Shown: positions 8,427 through 17,672 of the stretch, in pieces | How positions within the stretch are numbered: the stretch's first letter is position 1 | How the letters are laid out: every line of letters begins with the position of its first letter | Source: JAQBDA01 sp032124675 | GTDB lineage: Bacteria; Chloroflexota; Anaerolineae; Anaerolineales; UBA4823 | Assembly: GCA_032124675.1 (NCBI GenBank) | Contig: JAQBDA010000095.1 | Coordinates: 1-64,000, forward strand | DNA: 64,000 nucleotides | Reading direction: 5' to 3' | Program-made: the position numbers and the translations under genes | Notes under the pieces: model-generated | The model's database searches: none | Seen by the model: only the letters and a program-made list of their open reading frames with translations | Told to the model about the DNA's origin: nothing

Positions 8427-11015
8427 ATGGATCTGAATAAATACACACAAAAATCTCAGGAGGCGATCCTGAGCGCCCAACGCCTGACAGAGGAGATTAA
8501 CCACCAGACGATCGAGCCCGCCCACCTGCTGCTGGCGCTGCTGCGCCAGGAGGATGGCGTTGTGCCGGCGGTCGTCACCCAGGTGGCCGGCAGCGTGACC
8601 GCGCTGCGCGAGGAGCTGACCCAGGAGCTGGATAAGCGACCAAAAGTATACGGAGGGAGCAGTGAGGTCGGTCTGGCACGTTCGACTGCCGATGCACTGG
8701 CTGCGGCTGAGCGCTACGCCAAAGGCATGCAGGACGAATATGTCTCCACAGAGCATATCCTGCTGGGACTGACGGACAGCCCAGAAGGCAAACGCTTGTC
8801 GCAGTTCGGGTTGGACAAGGACGCCATCCTGAAAGCGCTTCGTGCGGTGCGTGGGGCGCAGCGGGTGACCACCCAGAGCCCGGAGAGCACCTACCAGGCA
8901 CTGGAGAAATACGGTCGCGATCTGACCGCCCTGGCGCGCCAGGGGAAGATGGACCCGGTGATCGGTCGTGATGAGGAGATCCGCCGCGTGGTGCAAATCC
9001 TCTCGCGACGTACCAAGAACAACCCGGCCCTGATCGGTGACCCCGGCGTGGGCAAGACGGCAATTGTCGAAGGTCTGGCGCAGCGCATGGTCAACGGGGA
9101 TGTGCCGGAAGGGCTTAAGCACAAACGTCTGGTGCAGCTTGATATGGGTGCTCTGGTCGCAGGAGCAAAATACCGTGGCGAGTTCGAGGAGCGCCTCAAG
9201 GCTGTGCTGCAGGAGATCACTGAGGCAGCCGGCGAGATTATTCTGTTTCTGGATGAGATGCACACCGTAGTCGGTGCAGGGGCAGCCGAAGGTGCGATGG
9301 ATGCCGGCAACATGCTCAAGCCCATGCTGGCGCGCGGCGAGCTGCACATGATCGGTGCCACAACTGTAGACGAATACCGCAAGCATGTGGAGAAAGACCC
9401 TGCCCTGGAGCGCCGCTTTCAGCCGGTCTATGTCGATGAGCCCAGTGTGGAGGAGACGATCAGCATCCTGCGCGGCTTGAAAGAGCGCTACGAAGTGCAT
9501 CACGGCGTGCGCATCACCGACCCGGCAGTGATCGCCGCGGCGACATTATCCAACCGCTATATCGCCGACCGCCACCTGCCGGACAAAGCCATCGACCTGA
9601 TCGATGAAGCCGCAGCCCGCCTACGCACAGAGATCGACTCCAAGCCGCAGGCGCTGGACGAGGTCGACCGCCAGATCATGCAGCTGGAGATAGAGCGCGA
9701 GGCGCTGAAGAAAGAGAAAGACAAAGCCTCCAAGGAGCGGCTGGAAAGGCTGGAGCGCGAGCTGGCAGATATCCGTGAAAATTCCAGCCAACTGCACGCC
9801 CGCTGGCAGACCGAGGTAACTGCCATTGCCGAGCTGCGGAACGTTAAAGAGCAGATCGAACAGACCCGGCTGGAGATCGAGCAGGCCGAACGCCGTGCCG
9901 AACTGGAAAAAGTAGCTCGCCTGCGCTACGGCACACTGCGAGAGCTGGAAGAACGCCTAGTAGAGGGAGAGGCGCGCCTGAAAGCGCTCCAGGTGCAGGG
10001 TGCGCTGCTCAAAGAAGAGGTGGATCCCGAAGAGATCGGGCTGGTGGTCTCGCTCTGGACGGGCATCCCGGTTTCACGCCTGTTGGAGGGCGAGATGGAG
10101 AAGCTGGTCCAGATGGAGTTGCGCCTGCACCAACGGGTGGTGGGGCAGGAAGATGCCCTGCGCGCGGTTGCCAACGCTGTGCGCCGCTCTCGCGCCGGGC
10201 TTCAGGACCCCAACCGCCCGATCGGCTCGTTCATCTTCCTGGGTCCAACCGGGGTCGGCAAGACCGAGCTGGCACGCGCCCTGGCAGAGTTCCTGTTCGA
10301 TGACGAGCGCTCCATGGTGCGCATCGATATGAGCGAGTACCAGGAGAAGCATACAGTATCACGGCTGCTGGGTGCCCCTCCCGGCTATATTGGCTACGAT
10401 GAGGGCGGGCAGCTGACCGAATCGGTCCGCCGCCGCCCGTACAGCGTGGTGCTGTTCGATGAGATCGAGAAAGCCCATCCGGAGGTCTTCAACGTCCTGC
10501 TGCAGCTGCTGGATGACGGTCGCCTGACCGATGGTCAAGGGCGCACGGTAGACTTCCGCAACACGGTGGTGATCATGACCTCCAACCTGGGCAACACCCT
10601 TTGGGAAGGCGGTCGCCAGGTGTCGCGCGACGAGATCACCCGCGTGCTGCAGGCCCATTTCCGCCCTGAGTTCCTCAACCGCATCGATGAGATCGTGGTC
10701 TTCCACCAGCTCAGCCGCGAGCACCTGGCGGAGATCGTCGATATCCAGCTGCGTCACGTGGTCGACCGGTTGGCAGAGCGCGGCTATGCCCTGGAGGTCA
10801 GCGAGGCGGCGCGTGAATATCTAGCAGATGTAGGCTACGACCCGGACTTCGGCGCTCGACCGCTCAAGCGCGCCATCCAGAGGGAGCTGCAGGACCCGCT
10901 GGCGCTGCAGTTGCTCTCCGGCGAGTTCCACGAAGGCAACCTGATCCGCGTCGATCGCGGCCCGGATGGGCTGACCTTCACCCCGGTTGTGCAGGCGGAA
11001 GTGATAGAAGAATAA
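8427..11015 (+). CDS. clpB: ClpB disaggregase (Hsp100 AAA+ chaperone)
   Basis: ClpB rescues aggregated proteins together with DnaK. Its 862 residues show the full ClpB layout: N-terminal Clp_N repeats (1-145), AAA domain 1 with Walker A GDPGVGKT (about 205), a long coiled-coil middle domain (about 410-520, rich in Glu/Arg/Leu), and AAA domain 2 with GPTGVGKTELARAL (about 606). The C-terminal D2-small domain includes GYDPDFGARPLKRAIQ. No CIRCE element is visible upstream. A TATAAT at 8362-8367 lacks a good -35 box. A strong terminator follows at 11037. It lies head-to-head with argG. Confidence 0.97.
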   Translation: MDLNKYTQKSQEAILSAQRLTEEINHQTIEPAHLLLALLRQEDGVVPAVVTQVAGSVTALREELTQELDKRPKVYGGSSEVGLARSTADALAAAERYAKGMQDEYVSTEHILLGLTDSPEGKRLSQFGLDKDAILKALRAVRGAQRVTTQSPESTYQALEKYGRDLTALARQGKMDPVIGRDEEIRRVVQILSRRTKNNPALIGDPGVGKTAIVEGLAQRMVNGDVPEGLKHKRLVQLDMGALVAGAKYRGEFEERLKAVLQEITEAAGEIILFLDEMHTVVGAGAAEGAMDAGNMLKPMLARGELHMIGATTVDEYRKHVEKDPALERRFQPVYVDEPSVEETISILRGLKERYEVHHGVRITDPAVIAAATLSNRYIADRHLPDKAIDLIDEAAARLRTEIDSKPQALDEVDRQIMQLEIEREALKKEKDKASKERLERLERELADIRENSSQLHARWQTEVTAIAELRNVKEQIEQTRLEIEQAERRAELEKVARLRYGTLRELEERLVEGEARLKALQVQGALLKEEVDPEEIGLVVSLWTGIPVSRLLEGEMEKLVQMELRLHQRVVGQEDALRAVANAVRRSRAGLQDPNRPIGSFIFLGPTGVGKTELARALAEFLFDDERSMVRIDMSEYQEKHTVSRLLGAPPGYIGYDEGGQLTESVRRRPYSVVLFDEIEKAHPEVFNVLLQLLDDGRLTDGQGRTVDFRNTVVIMTSNLGNTLWEGGRQVSRDEITRVLQAHFRPEFLNRIDEIVVFHQLSREHLAEIVDIQLRHVVDRLAERGYALEVSEAAREYLADVGYDPDFGARPLKRAIQRELQDPLALQLLSGEFHEGNLIRVDRGPDGLTFTPVVQAEVIEE

Positions 11016-11036
11016 GTCTTATTACAAAATCTCCCA

Positions 11037-11075
11037 AACCTCCCGTAGGTTCGTACCTGTGGGAGGTTTTCTTTT
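11037..11075 (+). terminator. Terminator after clpB
   Basis: Stem AACCTCCC/GGGAGGTT, with an inner AGGT/ACCT helix, is followed by TTCTTTT. Confidence 0.9.
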
Positions 11076-11200
11076 AATCGGGTAGAATCTTACTCTGCCA
11101 AGTGCTATGCTACCCGTAACCATGCTCTCGCATGGTACTGGAACACCTGACACCGTAACACGTGACACCGATTAAACACAGATTTAGAGGAGAAAAAACC

Positions 11201-13147
11201 ATGCCCATCACCGCCCCTTACGGCTCTTGGAAATCGCCGATCAGCTCGGACTTGATCGTTTCCAGCGATATCAGCCTGGAGCACCCCACCCAGGTGGGGG
11301 AAGATATCTTCTGGATCGAGGGTCGCCCTGCCGAGGGAGGGCGCGAGGTCATCGTGCACCGCACGCCGGATGGGTCCATAACCGACGTGACCCCACCCCC
11401 GTTCAACGTGCGCACCACGGTGCACGAATATGGTGGGCGTTGTTTTGCCATTGACGGCGGCGATGTAAAACATCGCACGGTCTATTTCTCCAACTACGCC
11501 GACCAGCGCATCTACCGGCAGGTCATCGGGGGTGAACCTCTGCCGCTAACACCGGAAGCAGCCTGGCGTTATGCAGATCCGGTGCTGGACCGCGTACGCA
11601 ACCGCCTCATCTGCGTGCGAGAAGACCACACCCGAGAGGGCGTGGAAGCCACCAACACCCTGGTCGCCATCGACCTGGGTGACGGCAGCCAGCAAACCGT
11701 GCTGGTCGAGGGCCGCGATTTCTATTCCAACCCGCGCCTCAGCCCGGATGGGAGCCGCCTGTGCTGGCTGAGCTGGAACCACCCGAATATGCCCTGGGAT
11801 GGCACCGAGCTGTGGATTGCCCGGCTGAACGCGGACGGCACTCTTGGCGCGGCCGAGCTGGTTGCCGGAGGGCTCCAGGAGTCGGTCTTCCAGCCGGAAT
11901 GGTCGCCGGATGGCAGCCTGTATTTCGTCTCCGATCGCAGCGGCTGGTGGAACCTGTACCGCCAGGTGGACGGGCAGGTGCAGGCGGTACAGCCGATGGA
12001 GGCCGAGTTTGGGCTTCCACAGTGGATATTTGGCATGCAGACTTACGGCTTCGATTCTGCCCAGCGGCTGGTGTGCACCTATACCCACCAGTCGCGCTGG
12101 TATCTGGGCCGGCTGGATCTGACCACCGGGGAGATGACCAGGCTGGATCTGCCCTATCACGACACGCGTGCTTTCCTGGATGTCAGCCCGGGGAAGGCGC
12201 TGTTCGTGGGCGGGTCGCCGACTGAGCCATCCAGCGTGATCCTGCTCGACCTGCAGCGCGGCGAGACACAGGTGCTGCGCCGCTCGAGTGAGGTAGAACT
12301 TGATCCAGGCTACTATTCCATACCGCAAGTGATCGAGTTCCCCACCGAGAATGGGCTTTCCGCCTACGCCAACTACTACCCACCCGCCAACCGGGATTAC
12401 CAGGCTCCGCAAGGCGAGCTGCCCCCGCTGCTTGTGCTGAGCCACGGTGGACCGACCTCTGCTGCATCCACCAGGTTATCCCTCAAGACTCAGTATTGGA
12501 CCAGCCGCGGCTTCGCCGTGGTGGATGTCAACTACGGCGGCAGCACCGGCTACGGGCGAGCCTACCGCCAGCGCCTGAACGGCAATTGGGGCGTGGTGGA
12601 CATGGATGATTGTGCCAACGCGGCCCGCTATCTGGCGGGGCAGGGGCTGGTCGACGCTGAGCGCCTGGCGATCCGCGGCGGAAGCGCCGGCGGCTATACT
12701 ACCCTATGCGCCCTGACCTTCCGGGATACATTCAAGGCCGGCGCCAGCCATTTTGGCATCGGTGATCTGGAGCCCTTCGTCCACGACACGCATAAGTTTG
12801 AATCGCGTTATCTGGACAGCCTGGTCGGTCCCTACCCGGAGAAGAAGGACCTGTACTATCAGCGCTCCGCGATCAACTTCACCGAGCGCATCTCCTGCCC
12901 GATCATCCTGTTCCAGGGGCTGGAGGATAAGGTCGTTCCCCCCAGCCAGTCGGAGAAGATGTACGAAGCGGTGCGTGCTAAAGGCATCCCGACTGCCTAC
13001 CTGCCCTTCGAGGGCGAGCAGCACGGCTTCCGTCAGGCCGAGAATATCAAGCGCTCGCTGGATGCCGAGCTGTATTTCTACTCGCGTATCTTCGGCTTCG
13101 AGCTGGCAGAGCCGGTCGAGCCAGTGCGCATCGAGAACCTGGATTGA
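11201..13147 (+). CDS. S9 family prolyl oligopeptidase-type peptidase
   Basis: The 648-residue protein has an N-terminal beta-propeller (repeats such as SPDGSRLCWL and SPDGSLYFVSDR) and a C-terminal alpha/beta hydrolase. The nucleophile Ser is in RGGSAGGYTTL (about residue 497), the acid Asp in LEDKVVPPSQ, and the His in EGEQHGF. No signal peptide is seen, so it is probably cytoplasmic and hydrolyses short peptides, like acyl-peptide hydrolase or dipeptidyl peptidases. I chose the ATG at 11201, which has GAGGAG about 8 bp upstream, over an upstream in-frame ACG/ATG-poor extension. Confidence 0.92.
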   Translation: MPITAPYGSWKSPISSDLIVSSDISLEHPTQVGEDIFWIEGRPAEGGREVIVHRTPDGSITDVTPPPFNVRTTVHEYGGRCFAIDGGDVKHRTVYFSNYADQRIYRQVIGGEPLPLTPEAAWRYADPVLDRVRNRLICVREDHTREGVEATNTLVAIDLGDGSQQTVLVEGRDFYSNPRLSPDGSRLCWLSWNHPNMPWDGTELWIARLNADGTLGAAELVAGGLQESVFQPEWSPDGSLYFVSDRSGWWNLYRQVDGQVQAVQPMEAEFGLPQWIFGMQTYGFDSAQRLVCTYTHQSRWYLGRLDLTTGEMTRLDLPYHDTRAFLDVSPGKALFVGGSPTEPSSVILLDLQRGETQVLRRSSEVELDPGYYSIPQVIEFPTENGLSAYANYYPPANRDYQAPQGELPPLLVLSHGGPTSAASTRLSLKTQYWTSRGFAVVDVNYGGSTGYGRAYRQRLNGNWGVVDMDDCANAARYLAGQGLVDAERLAIRGGSAGGYTTLCALTFRDTFKAGASHFGIGDLEPFVHDTHKFESRYLDSLVGPYPEKKDLYYQRSAINFTERISCPIILFQGLEDKVVPPSQSEKMYEAVRAKGIPTAYLPFEGEQHGFRQAENIKRSLDAELYFYSRIFGFELAEPVEPVRIENLD

Positions 13148-13209
13148 GAGGTATATACACGCTCTCTCCGCGCTCCCTGCGTCCTCTGCGGTGAGTAATA
13201 AGATATATC

Positions 13210-14178
13210 ATGCACATCGATAATGAAATCCTCACTTGGCTGCTCGACGGCGACCCCTCCATCCGCTGGCAGGTGCAGCGCGACCTGCTGGACGAACCGC
13301 CGCAGGTCTACGGAGCCGAGCGGGAGCGGGTGGCTGAGACTGGCTGGGGAGCGCAGCTCCTTGCTCTGCAGGAGCCGGATGGCAGGTGGGGCGGCGGGTT
13401 GTATTCCCCCAAGTGGATCTCCACCACCTACACCATGCTGGCGCTGCGCATGCTCGGCCTGCCCGCCGATAACCCCCAGGCTCGTGCAGGCTGCAAGCTA
13501 TTGCTGGAGCGCGGCCTGTTCCCCGACGGCGGGATCAACTACTCCTCACATGCCAAACATAGCGAGACCTGCATCACCGGCATGGTGCTTTCCATCCTGA
13601 CCCACTTCCGCTACCCCGATCCGCGGGTGAATGATTTGGTAGAGCACCTGCTGCGCCAGCAGATGGTCGACGGCGGCTGGAACTGCCGCTCCTACCGGGG
13701 AGACACGCACAGCTCCTTCCACACCACGCTCTCCGTCCTGGAAGGGCTATTTGTCTACCAGCAAACCTCCCATCAGGACGCAGCCGCTGTGAGAGAGGCC
13801 CAATCCCGCGGGCGCGAGTTCCTGCTGCGGCATAAGCTGTACCGCTCACACCGCAGCGGTGAAGTGGTCAGCCCGGCGATGACCCGCTTCCCCTTCCCGC
13901 CGCGCTGGCAGTACGATGTGCTGCGCGCCCTGGATTACTTCCAGAGCGTAAACGCCCCGCGAGACGAGCGCCTGGAGGACTCGATCGCCCTGCTGCTGGG
14001 CAAGCGCAAGGCGGATGGTCGCTGGCAGGCATACCGCGGCCCCAGCGGACGGGTCTTCTTCGAGATGGAAAAAGCTGGAAAACCGGGACGCGGGAACACC
14101 CTGCGCGCCCTGCGCGTGCTCAGGTGGTGGCAGGGTAAAAATCAGACCCTAAAGGTCTCCGGGACCTTAAGGGTCTGA
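13210..14178 (+). CDS. Terpenoid cyclase/prenyltransferase-fold (alpha-toroid) protein, function unknown
   Basis: The 322-residue soluble protein is built from repeated helical units carrying QW-like motifs (LQEPDGRWGGG, QQMVDGGWNCR, KRKADGRWQAY). These are typical of the alpha/alpha toroid of squalene cyclases and protein prenyltransferases. It is too short for a squalene-hopene cyclase, and the DXDD catalytic motif is absent. Related stand-alone proteins in Chloroflexota and Actinobacteria have no assigned activity that I know of. It lies 62 bp after the S9 peptidase and has no strong Shine-Dalgarno. The last codons are part of a 17-bp inverted repeat (14141-14179). Confidence 0.65.
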   Translation: MHIDNEILTWLLDGDPSIRWQVQRDLLDEPPQVYGAERERVAETGWGAQLLALQEPDGRWGGGLYSPKWISTTYTMLALRMLGLPADNPQARAGCKLLLERGLFPDGGINYSSHAKHSETCITGMVLSILTHFRYPDPRVNDLVEHLLRQQMVDGGWNCRSYRGDTHSSFHTTLSVLEGLFVYQQTSHQDAAAVREAQSRGREFLLRHKLYRSHRSGEVVSPAMTRFPFPPRWQYDVLRALDYFQSVNAPRDERLEDSIALLLGKRKADGRWQAYRGPSGRVFFEMEKAGKPGRGNTLRALRVLRWWQGKNQTLKVSGTLRV

Positions 14179-14179
14179 T
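14141..14179. repeat. 17-bp inverted repeat overlapping a stop codon
   Basis: The arm ATCAGACCCTAAAGGTC pairs with its complement across a 5-nt loop with one mismatch. There is no T tract, so it looks like a REP-type hairpin more than an intrinsic terminator. It supplies the final residues and stop of the preceding gene. Confidence 0.7.
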
Positions 14180-14317
14180 CTATCCATCAACCGCCCACAC
14201 CGCTATATCAGCGTCGACGTCCTTTTCGCCGAGTGAACGCGCCACCGAGCTGTGCTGGTGCCTAGCGCGGACGAAGTTGCGTCCCCAATCTGGACCAGAA
14301 AGTCGTATCTGCCCGTC

Positions 14318-14833
14318 CTATCCAAACAGGGAGCCGATGCCTCCGAGCACTATGCCGATCAAAGCGTAGCCGATCGCCACCACGATAAAGCCGATCACGA
14401 TGGTGAAGAAGGCTTTCATATTATCCAGGTCCAGGCCCTGGCGTACTGCCACGAACCCGGCCGCCAACGTCCAGATTAGCCCGACGATCCAGCCGATGCA
14501 GGGGATAATGCTGATGAATTGTGGGGCATAGGCGAAACCGATCACGCGCAGCATCTCGCCAACGGTTGCCTGCCCTTTGAACAGGGCCGTCCCGACGAAG
14601 TAAGTCACCACCGACCACAGTAGCCAGCCGACAAATCCCCAGATCAGGGTTGAGATAAAGTTGCCGATAAAGCCGCCTCCGCCGATGCTGGAGCCGATTC
14701 CGCTGCCCAGTGCGGAGATCAAAGCAACAATGGCAACGATGATCAATGCCTGGGTGGTGGCGTTCTCGTCGTGCTCGATCTCTTCGAATGTGTTGGAGTC
14801 CAGCTTTAATACGCCCAGGATACGGTTGAACAT
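14318..14833 (-). CDS. YIP1-family membrane protein
   Basis: The 171-residue protein has about four to five hydrophobic helices: ALIIVAIVALISALGSGIGS, FISTLIWGFVGWLLWSVVTYF, a block containing IIPCIGWIVGLIWTLAAGF, and FTIVIGFIVVAIGYALIGIV. The order and the G/W-rich loops match the YIP1 domain. The function of bacterial members is not defined. GGAG 6 bp before the ATG supports the start. It is transcribed alone, convergent with the gene at 13210. Confidence 0.75.
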   Translation of the reverse strand: MFNRILGVLKLDSNTFEEIEHDENATTQALIIVAIVALISALGSGIGSSIGGGGFIGNFISTLIWGFVGWLLWSVVTYFVGTALFKGQATVGEMLRVIGFAYAPQFISIIPCIGWIVGLIWTLAAGFVAVRQGLDLDNMKAFFTIVIGFIVVAIGYALIGIVLGGIGSLFG

Positions 14834-15200
14834 GGCATTCTCCTTATGTAGAAATATGTTCTGCTTATAGACATATCAACCCTATAATGGTCTTTGGGTT
14901 ACGGGAAACCATAATTTCATAATTGCAAGCAGCCGGCCAGCTTATATGGTCACATCTTCCTGATCTGGGGTGAGATTGCTTCGCGAAGCATACTTCGCAA
15001 AGATCGCTCGCAAGGACGGTGCACAATCAACCCGTGCTCATGCACCCTTTCTATCTTCGCACCCCGCACTCCTCTCCCTGCCCAAATTTCCGGGTCTCCA
15101 CCCATCCCTTCGGGTGATGCGCCGCGGCTGATAATTGTCTATACTGGAGTTAACAAGGTATTGATGACATCTCGCACTATTCTTACTGGAGGTATATCCC
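14834..15200. other. Divergent intergenic region
   Basis: These 367 bp separate the YIP1 gene from the divergent protease operon. A stretch at 14971-15020 (TTCGCGAAGCATACTTCGC and a following CGCAAAGATCGCTCGC) resembles the inner part of the MITE-like repeat at 17487-17579. A TATACT at about 15140 could be a -10 box for the protease operon. I see no gene. Confidence 0.5.
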
Positions 15201-16109
15201 ATGTCCAATGAAAACAACCCCCTGACCACATTATCCGACGCCATGGTGGCAGCCGTGGAGGCAGCCGGCGCGGCCACCGTGATGGTCAACGCGCGGCGGC
15301 GCCTGCCTGCCAGCGGCATCGCTTTCGCCGCCGACCAGATCCTTACCGCCGACCACGTCGTCGAGCGGGATGAAGATATCCAGGTCGTCCTGCCGGATGG
15401 TAGCCAGCTGGCCGCATCGGTCGCCGGGCGCGATCCGGGCAGCGACCTGGCCCTGCTGCGCCTGAACAGTGCCGCTGCAGCTCCGGCTGAGGCCGCCTCC
15501 CGGCCGGCACAGGTCGGCCAGCTCGTGCTGGCGTTGGGGCGTCCATCCACAGGCGGCATCCAGGCCAGCCTGGGCGTCGTCAGCGCCATCGGCGGCCCGC
15601 TGCGCTCCGGGCGCGGCGGTCTGCTGGAGCAGTACATACGCACCGACGCCATCCCCTACCCGGGCTTCTCCGGCGGACCGCTGGTGGATACCGCCGGGCA
15701 GGTGGTCGGCATCAACACTTCCGGGCTGGGGCATGGTGCGTCCCTGTCCATCCCGGCCTCGTTGGCCTGGAGCCTGGCGCAGACCCTGACGGAGCACGGG
15801 CATGTGCGGCGCGGCTTCCTGGGCGTGCGCAGCCAGCCGGTGGTCATCCCGGCCGCACAGCAGAGCGCACTCGGCCGTGAGCAGGCCTCCGGCTTGCTGC
15901 TGGTGGGCGTCGAATCGGGCAGCCCGGCTGATATGGGTGGTCTGATGGTCGGCGATATCATCGTCGCTATCGCCGGGCAGGTGGTGGCAGACCCGGATGA
16001 GCTGGTCGCCAGCCTGAGCGGATCGGTGGTCGGGGCACCTACACCGCTCGAAGTTCTGCGGGGCGGCGTTCCGGCGACGGTTACGGTTACAATTGGAGAA
16101 CGGAAATAA
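15201..16109 (+). CDS. Trypsin-like (HtrA/Do-type) serine protease with PDZ domain
   Basis: The 302-residue protein has the S1C triad: His in LTADHVV, Asp in GSDLALLRL and Ser in YPGFSGGPLVD. A C-terminal PDZ domain follows (GLLLVGVESGSPADMGGLMVGDIIVAI). It lacks the signal peptide or membrane anchor usual for DegP/HtrA, so it may act in the cytoplasm or use another export route. Its stop overlaps the next gene's start (TAATG), implying coupled translation with the second protease. Confidence 0.9.
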   Translation: MSNENNPLTTLSDAMVAAVEAAGAATVMVNARRRLPASGIAFAADQILTADHVVERDEDIQVVLPDGSQLAASVAGRDPGSDLALLRLNSAAAAPAEAASRPAQVGQLVLALGRPSTGGIQASLGVVSAIGGPLRSGRGGLLEQYIRTDAIPYPGFSGGPLVDTAGQVVGINTSGLGHGASLSIPASLAWSLAQTLTEHGHVRRGFLGVRSQPVVIPAAQQSALGREQASGLLLVGVESGSPADMGGLMVGDIIVAIAGQVVADPDELVASLSGSVVGAPTPLEVLRGGVPATVTVTIGERK

Positions 16110-16798
16110 TGAAAGGGTTAAGCTTACCGGCCGACTTGGACGATGCCATGGCGCAGGTGCTCCAGCGCGTGCAGCGCAGCCTGGTGGTGGTACACAATGG
16201 GCGCCACGGAGCCGGGGCGGGCGTGATCTGGCGGATGGGCGGCTATATCGTCACCAACTACCACGTTGTGGCGGGGCGCAGCCTTTTCGCCAGACCCCAG
16301 GTGCGGGTGACCCTGCCGGATGGAAGCGAGCACCCGGCGCGCCTGGTGCACCGCAAGCCCGAGATCGACCTGGCGCTCTTGCAGATCGAGGCCGGTGACG
16401 TGCCTGCGGCGCTGATCGCCGACTCGCGCGGCATGCAGGTCGGGCAGATCGTCTTCGCAGTCGGGCATCCCTGGGGTCAGCGCGGCTCTGTCACCGCCGG
16501 TGTGATCAGCAGCCTGGGCACAGCCCAGACACACAACGGGCGCGGTCCGGGTAGGTACCGGGAGGTTAAGCACCGTGAGGTTAAGCACCGTGAGGTGCCA
16601 ATCATCCGCTCCGACGTGCTGCTCGCCCCGGGCAATTCCGGCGGCCCGCTGGTGAACGCTGCCGGGGGTGTGCTGGGCATCAACACCATGATCGTCGGCG
16701 GTGACCAGGGCGTGGCGATCCCCAGTCATGTGGTGCAAGCCTTTGTGAGCGAAAGTCTCAATGGAGAGAACCATACAGGCAGTACAGGCTATATCTAA
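16109..16798 (+). CDS. Second trypsin-like serine protease, no PDZ
   Basis: The 229-residue protease domain has His in VTNYHVVAG, Asp in EIDLALLQI and Ser in LAPGNSGGPLVNA. It lacks a PDZ domain and a signal peptide. A surface loop before the catalytic Ser carries a perfect 15-bp tandem duplication (GAGGTTAAGCACCGT at 16562 and 16577), giving EVKHR twice. It overlaps the upstream protease by one base and lies 33 bp before a LuxR-type regulator, so the three likely form one operon. It may be a paralogue partner of the first protease. Confidence 0.87.
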   Translation: MKGLSLPADLDDAMAQVLQRVQRSLVVVHNGRHGAGAGVIWRMGGYIVTNYHVVAGRSLFARPQVRVTLPDGSEHPARLVHRKPEIDLALLQIEAGDVPAALIADSRGMQVGQIVFAVGHPWGQRGSVTAGVISSLGTAQTHNGRGPGRYREVKHREVKHREVPIIRSDVLLAPGNSGGPLVNAAGGVLGINTMIVGGDQGVAIPSHVVQAFVSESLNGENHTGSTGYI

Positions 16799-16831
16799 AG
16801 ATATGGTGGATAGCCGGGACAGGGTGCTGGT

Positions 16832-17479
16832 GTGATCCGGGTGCTGGTGGTCGCTCCCGCCCTGGCAGTGCGTGCCGGTCTGCGGGCGCTGCTGGGTGAA
16901 GAAAGCGATGTCGAGGTGATCGGCGAATCTGCCTGGCTGGGTGATCTGGGCGAGCTGCCGGACGAGCTGGACGTGCTGCTGCTGGTCGACGCGGCCCTCA
17001 CCGCCGCGGGCAGCGCCCTTGAGGAACTGGAAGAATTGCTGGGCAGCGGAGCCCCGCCCGCCGTGCTGCTGCTGACCGCCGAGGACCCTGCTCCCGCCCG
17101 CTTGCTGGTGGGTCTGGAGGCCCGCGCCTGGGGAGTCCTGCCGCTGGACTGCTCGGCGGAGGAGCTGCACGCTGCGCTGCTCGCCCTGCACCACGGCCTG
17201 CTGGTCGGACCGCCTGAGTTGGTGGAGCTATTGCTTACGCCCGGCGTCCGGGATGCTGAGCTGCTCGGTGAAGCCCCTATCGAGGCGCTTACCGAGCGCG
17301 AGCTGCAAGTACTGCAGCTGCTAGCACAGGGTCTGGCGAACAAGCAGATCGCGATCACACTGGGCATCAGCGATCACACGGTCAAATTCCATGTCTCGGG
17401 CATCTATGCCAAGCTGGGCGCTGCCAGCCGCACCGAGGCGGTGCGCCTGGGCGTGCGCCAGGGCTTGATCGTGTTGTGA
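16832..17479 (+). CDS. LuxR-family transcriptional regulator with degenerate receiver
   Basis: The C-terminal 65 residues are a LuxR/NarL helix-turn-helix (LTERELQVLQLLAQGL, NKQIAITLGISDHTVKFHV, YAKLGAASRTEAV). The N-terminus has receiver-like alternation, but the acidic pair that binds Mg2+ is replaced: where response regulators have VDD, this reads VAPALAVRAGLR. The phosphoacceptor strand reads LLLVDAALT. It is therefore probably not phosphorylated in the usual way. It has a GTG start. It lies in the operon with two proteases, which suggests it controls them or senses the same stress. Confidence 0.82.
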   Translation: MIRVLVVAPALAVRAGLRALLGEESDVEVIGESAWLGDLGELPDELDVLLLVDAALTAAGSALEELEELLGSGAPPAVLLLTAEDPAPARLLVGLEARAWGVLPLDCSAEELHAALLALHHGLLVGPPELVELLLTPGVRDAELLGEAPIEALTERELQVLQLLAQGLANKQIAITLGISDHTVKFHVSGIYAKLGAASRTEAVRLGVRQGLIVL

Positions 17480-17486
17480 AAGCAAT

Positions 17487-17579
17487 GTCATTCCGAGCGA
17501 AGCGATGAATCCCTATTATCCTATTTGAAAGATGATATGACAGGGATTCCTCGTCGCAAAGATCGCTCCTCGGAATGAC
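17487..17579. mobile_element. MITE-like repeat with GTCATTCCGAG termini
   Basis: The 93-bp element begins GTCATTCCGAG and ends with the exact complement CTCGGAATGAC. Its subterminal sequences (CGAAGCGATGAATC and GATTCCTCGTCGC) also mirror each other. A related, longer copy is at 37655-37791. It has no coding capacity. Confidence 0.75.
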
Positions 17580-17616
17580 TTTCTAAAAGCAGTATCGAAA
17601 TATGATCGTATATAAA

Positions 17617-17649
17617 AAACAGCCGTTCTGAATATAGCTCCGGCTGTTT
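17617..17649. terminator. Bidirectional terminator between the LuxR-type gene and hsp20
   Basis: Inverted repeat AAACAGCCG/CGGCTGTTT, with A-rich and T-rich flanks, lies between two convergent genes. Confidence 0.8.
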
Positions 17650-17672
17650 TCTCTATATGTTGATTTGTATTC

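Noticed and set aside
8370..9503. Long open frame opposite clpB (377 codons)
   Set aside because: Antisense shadow of a clear ClpB gene in GC-rich DNA; His/Gln-rich composition, no domain.
14318..14479. Plus-strand short frames across the YIP1 gene
   Set aside because: Shadows of a gene with clear hydrophobic helices and ribosome site on the minus strand.
16124..17194. Long minus-strand frame opposite the protease/LuxR genes (356 codons)
   Set aside because: Shadow frame; low-complexity His/Gln composition and no ribosome site.
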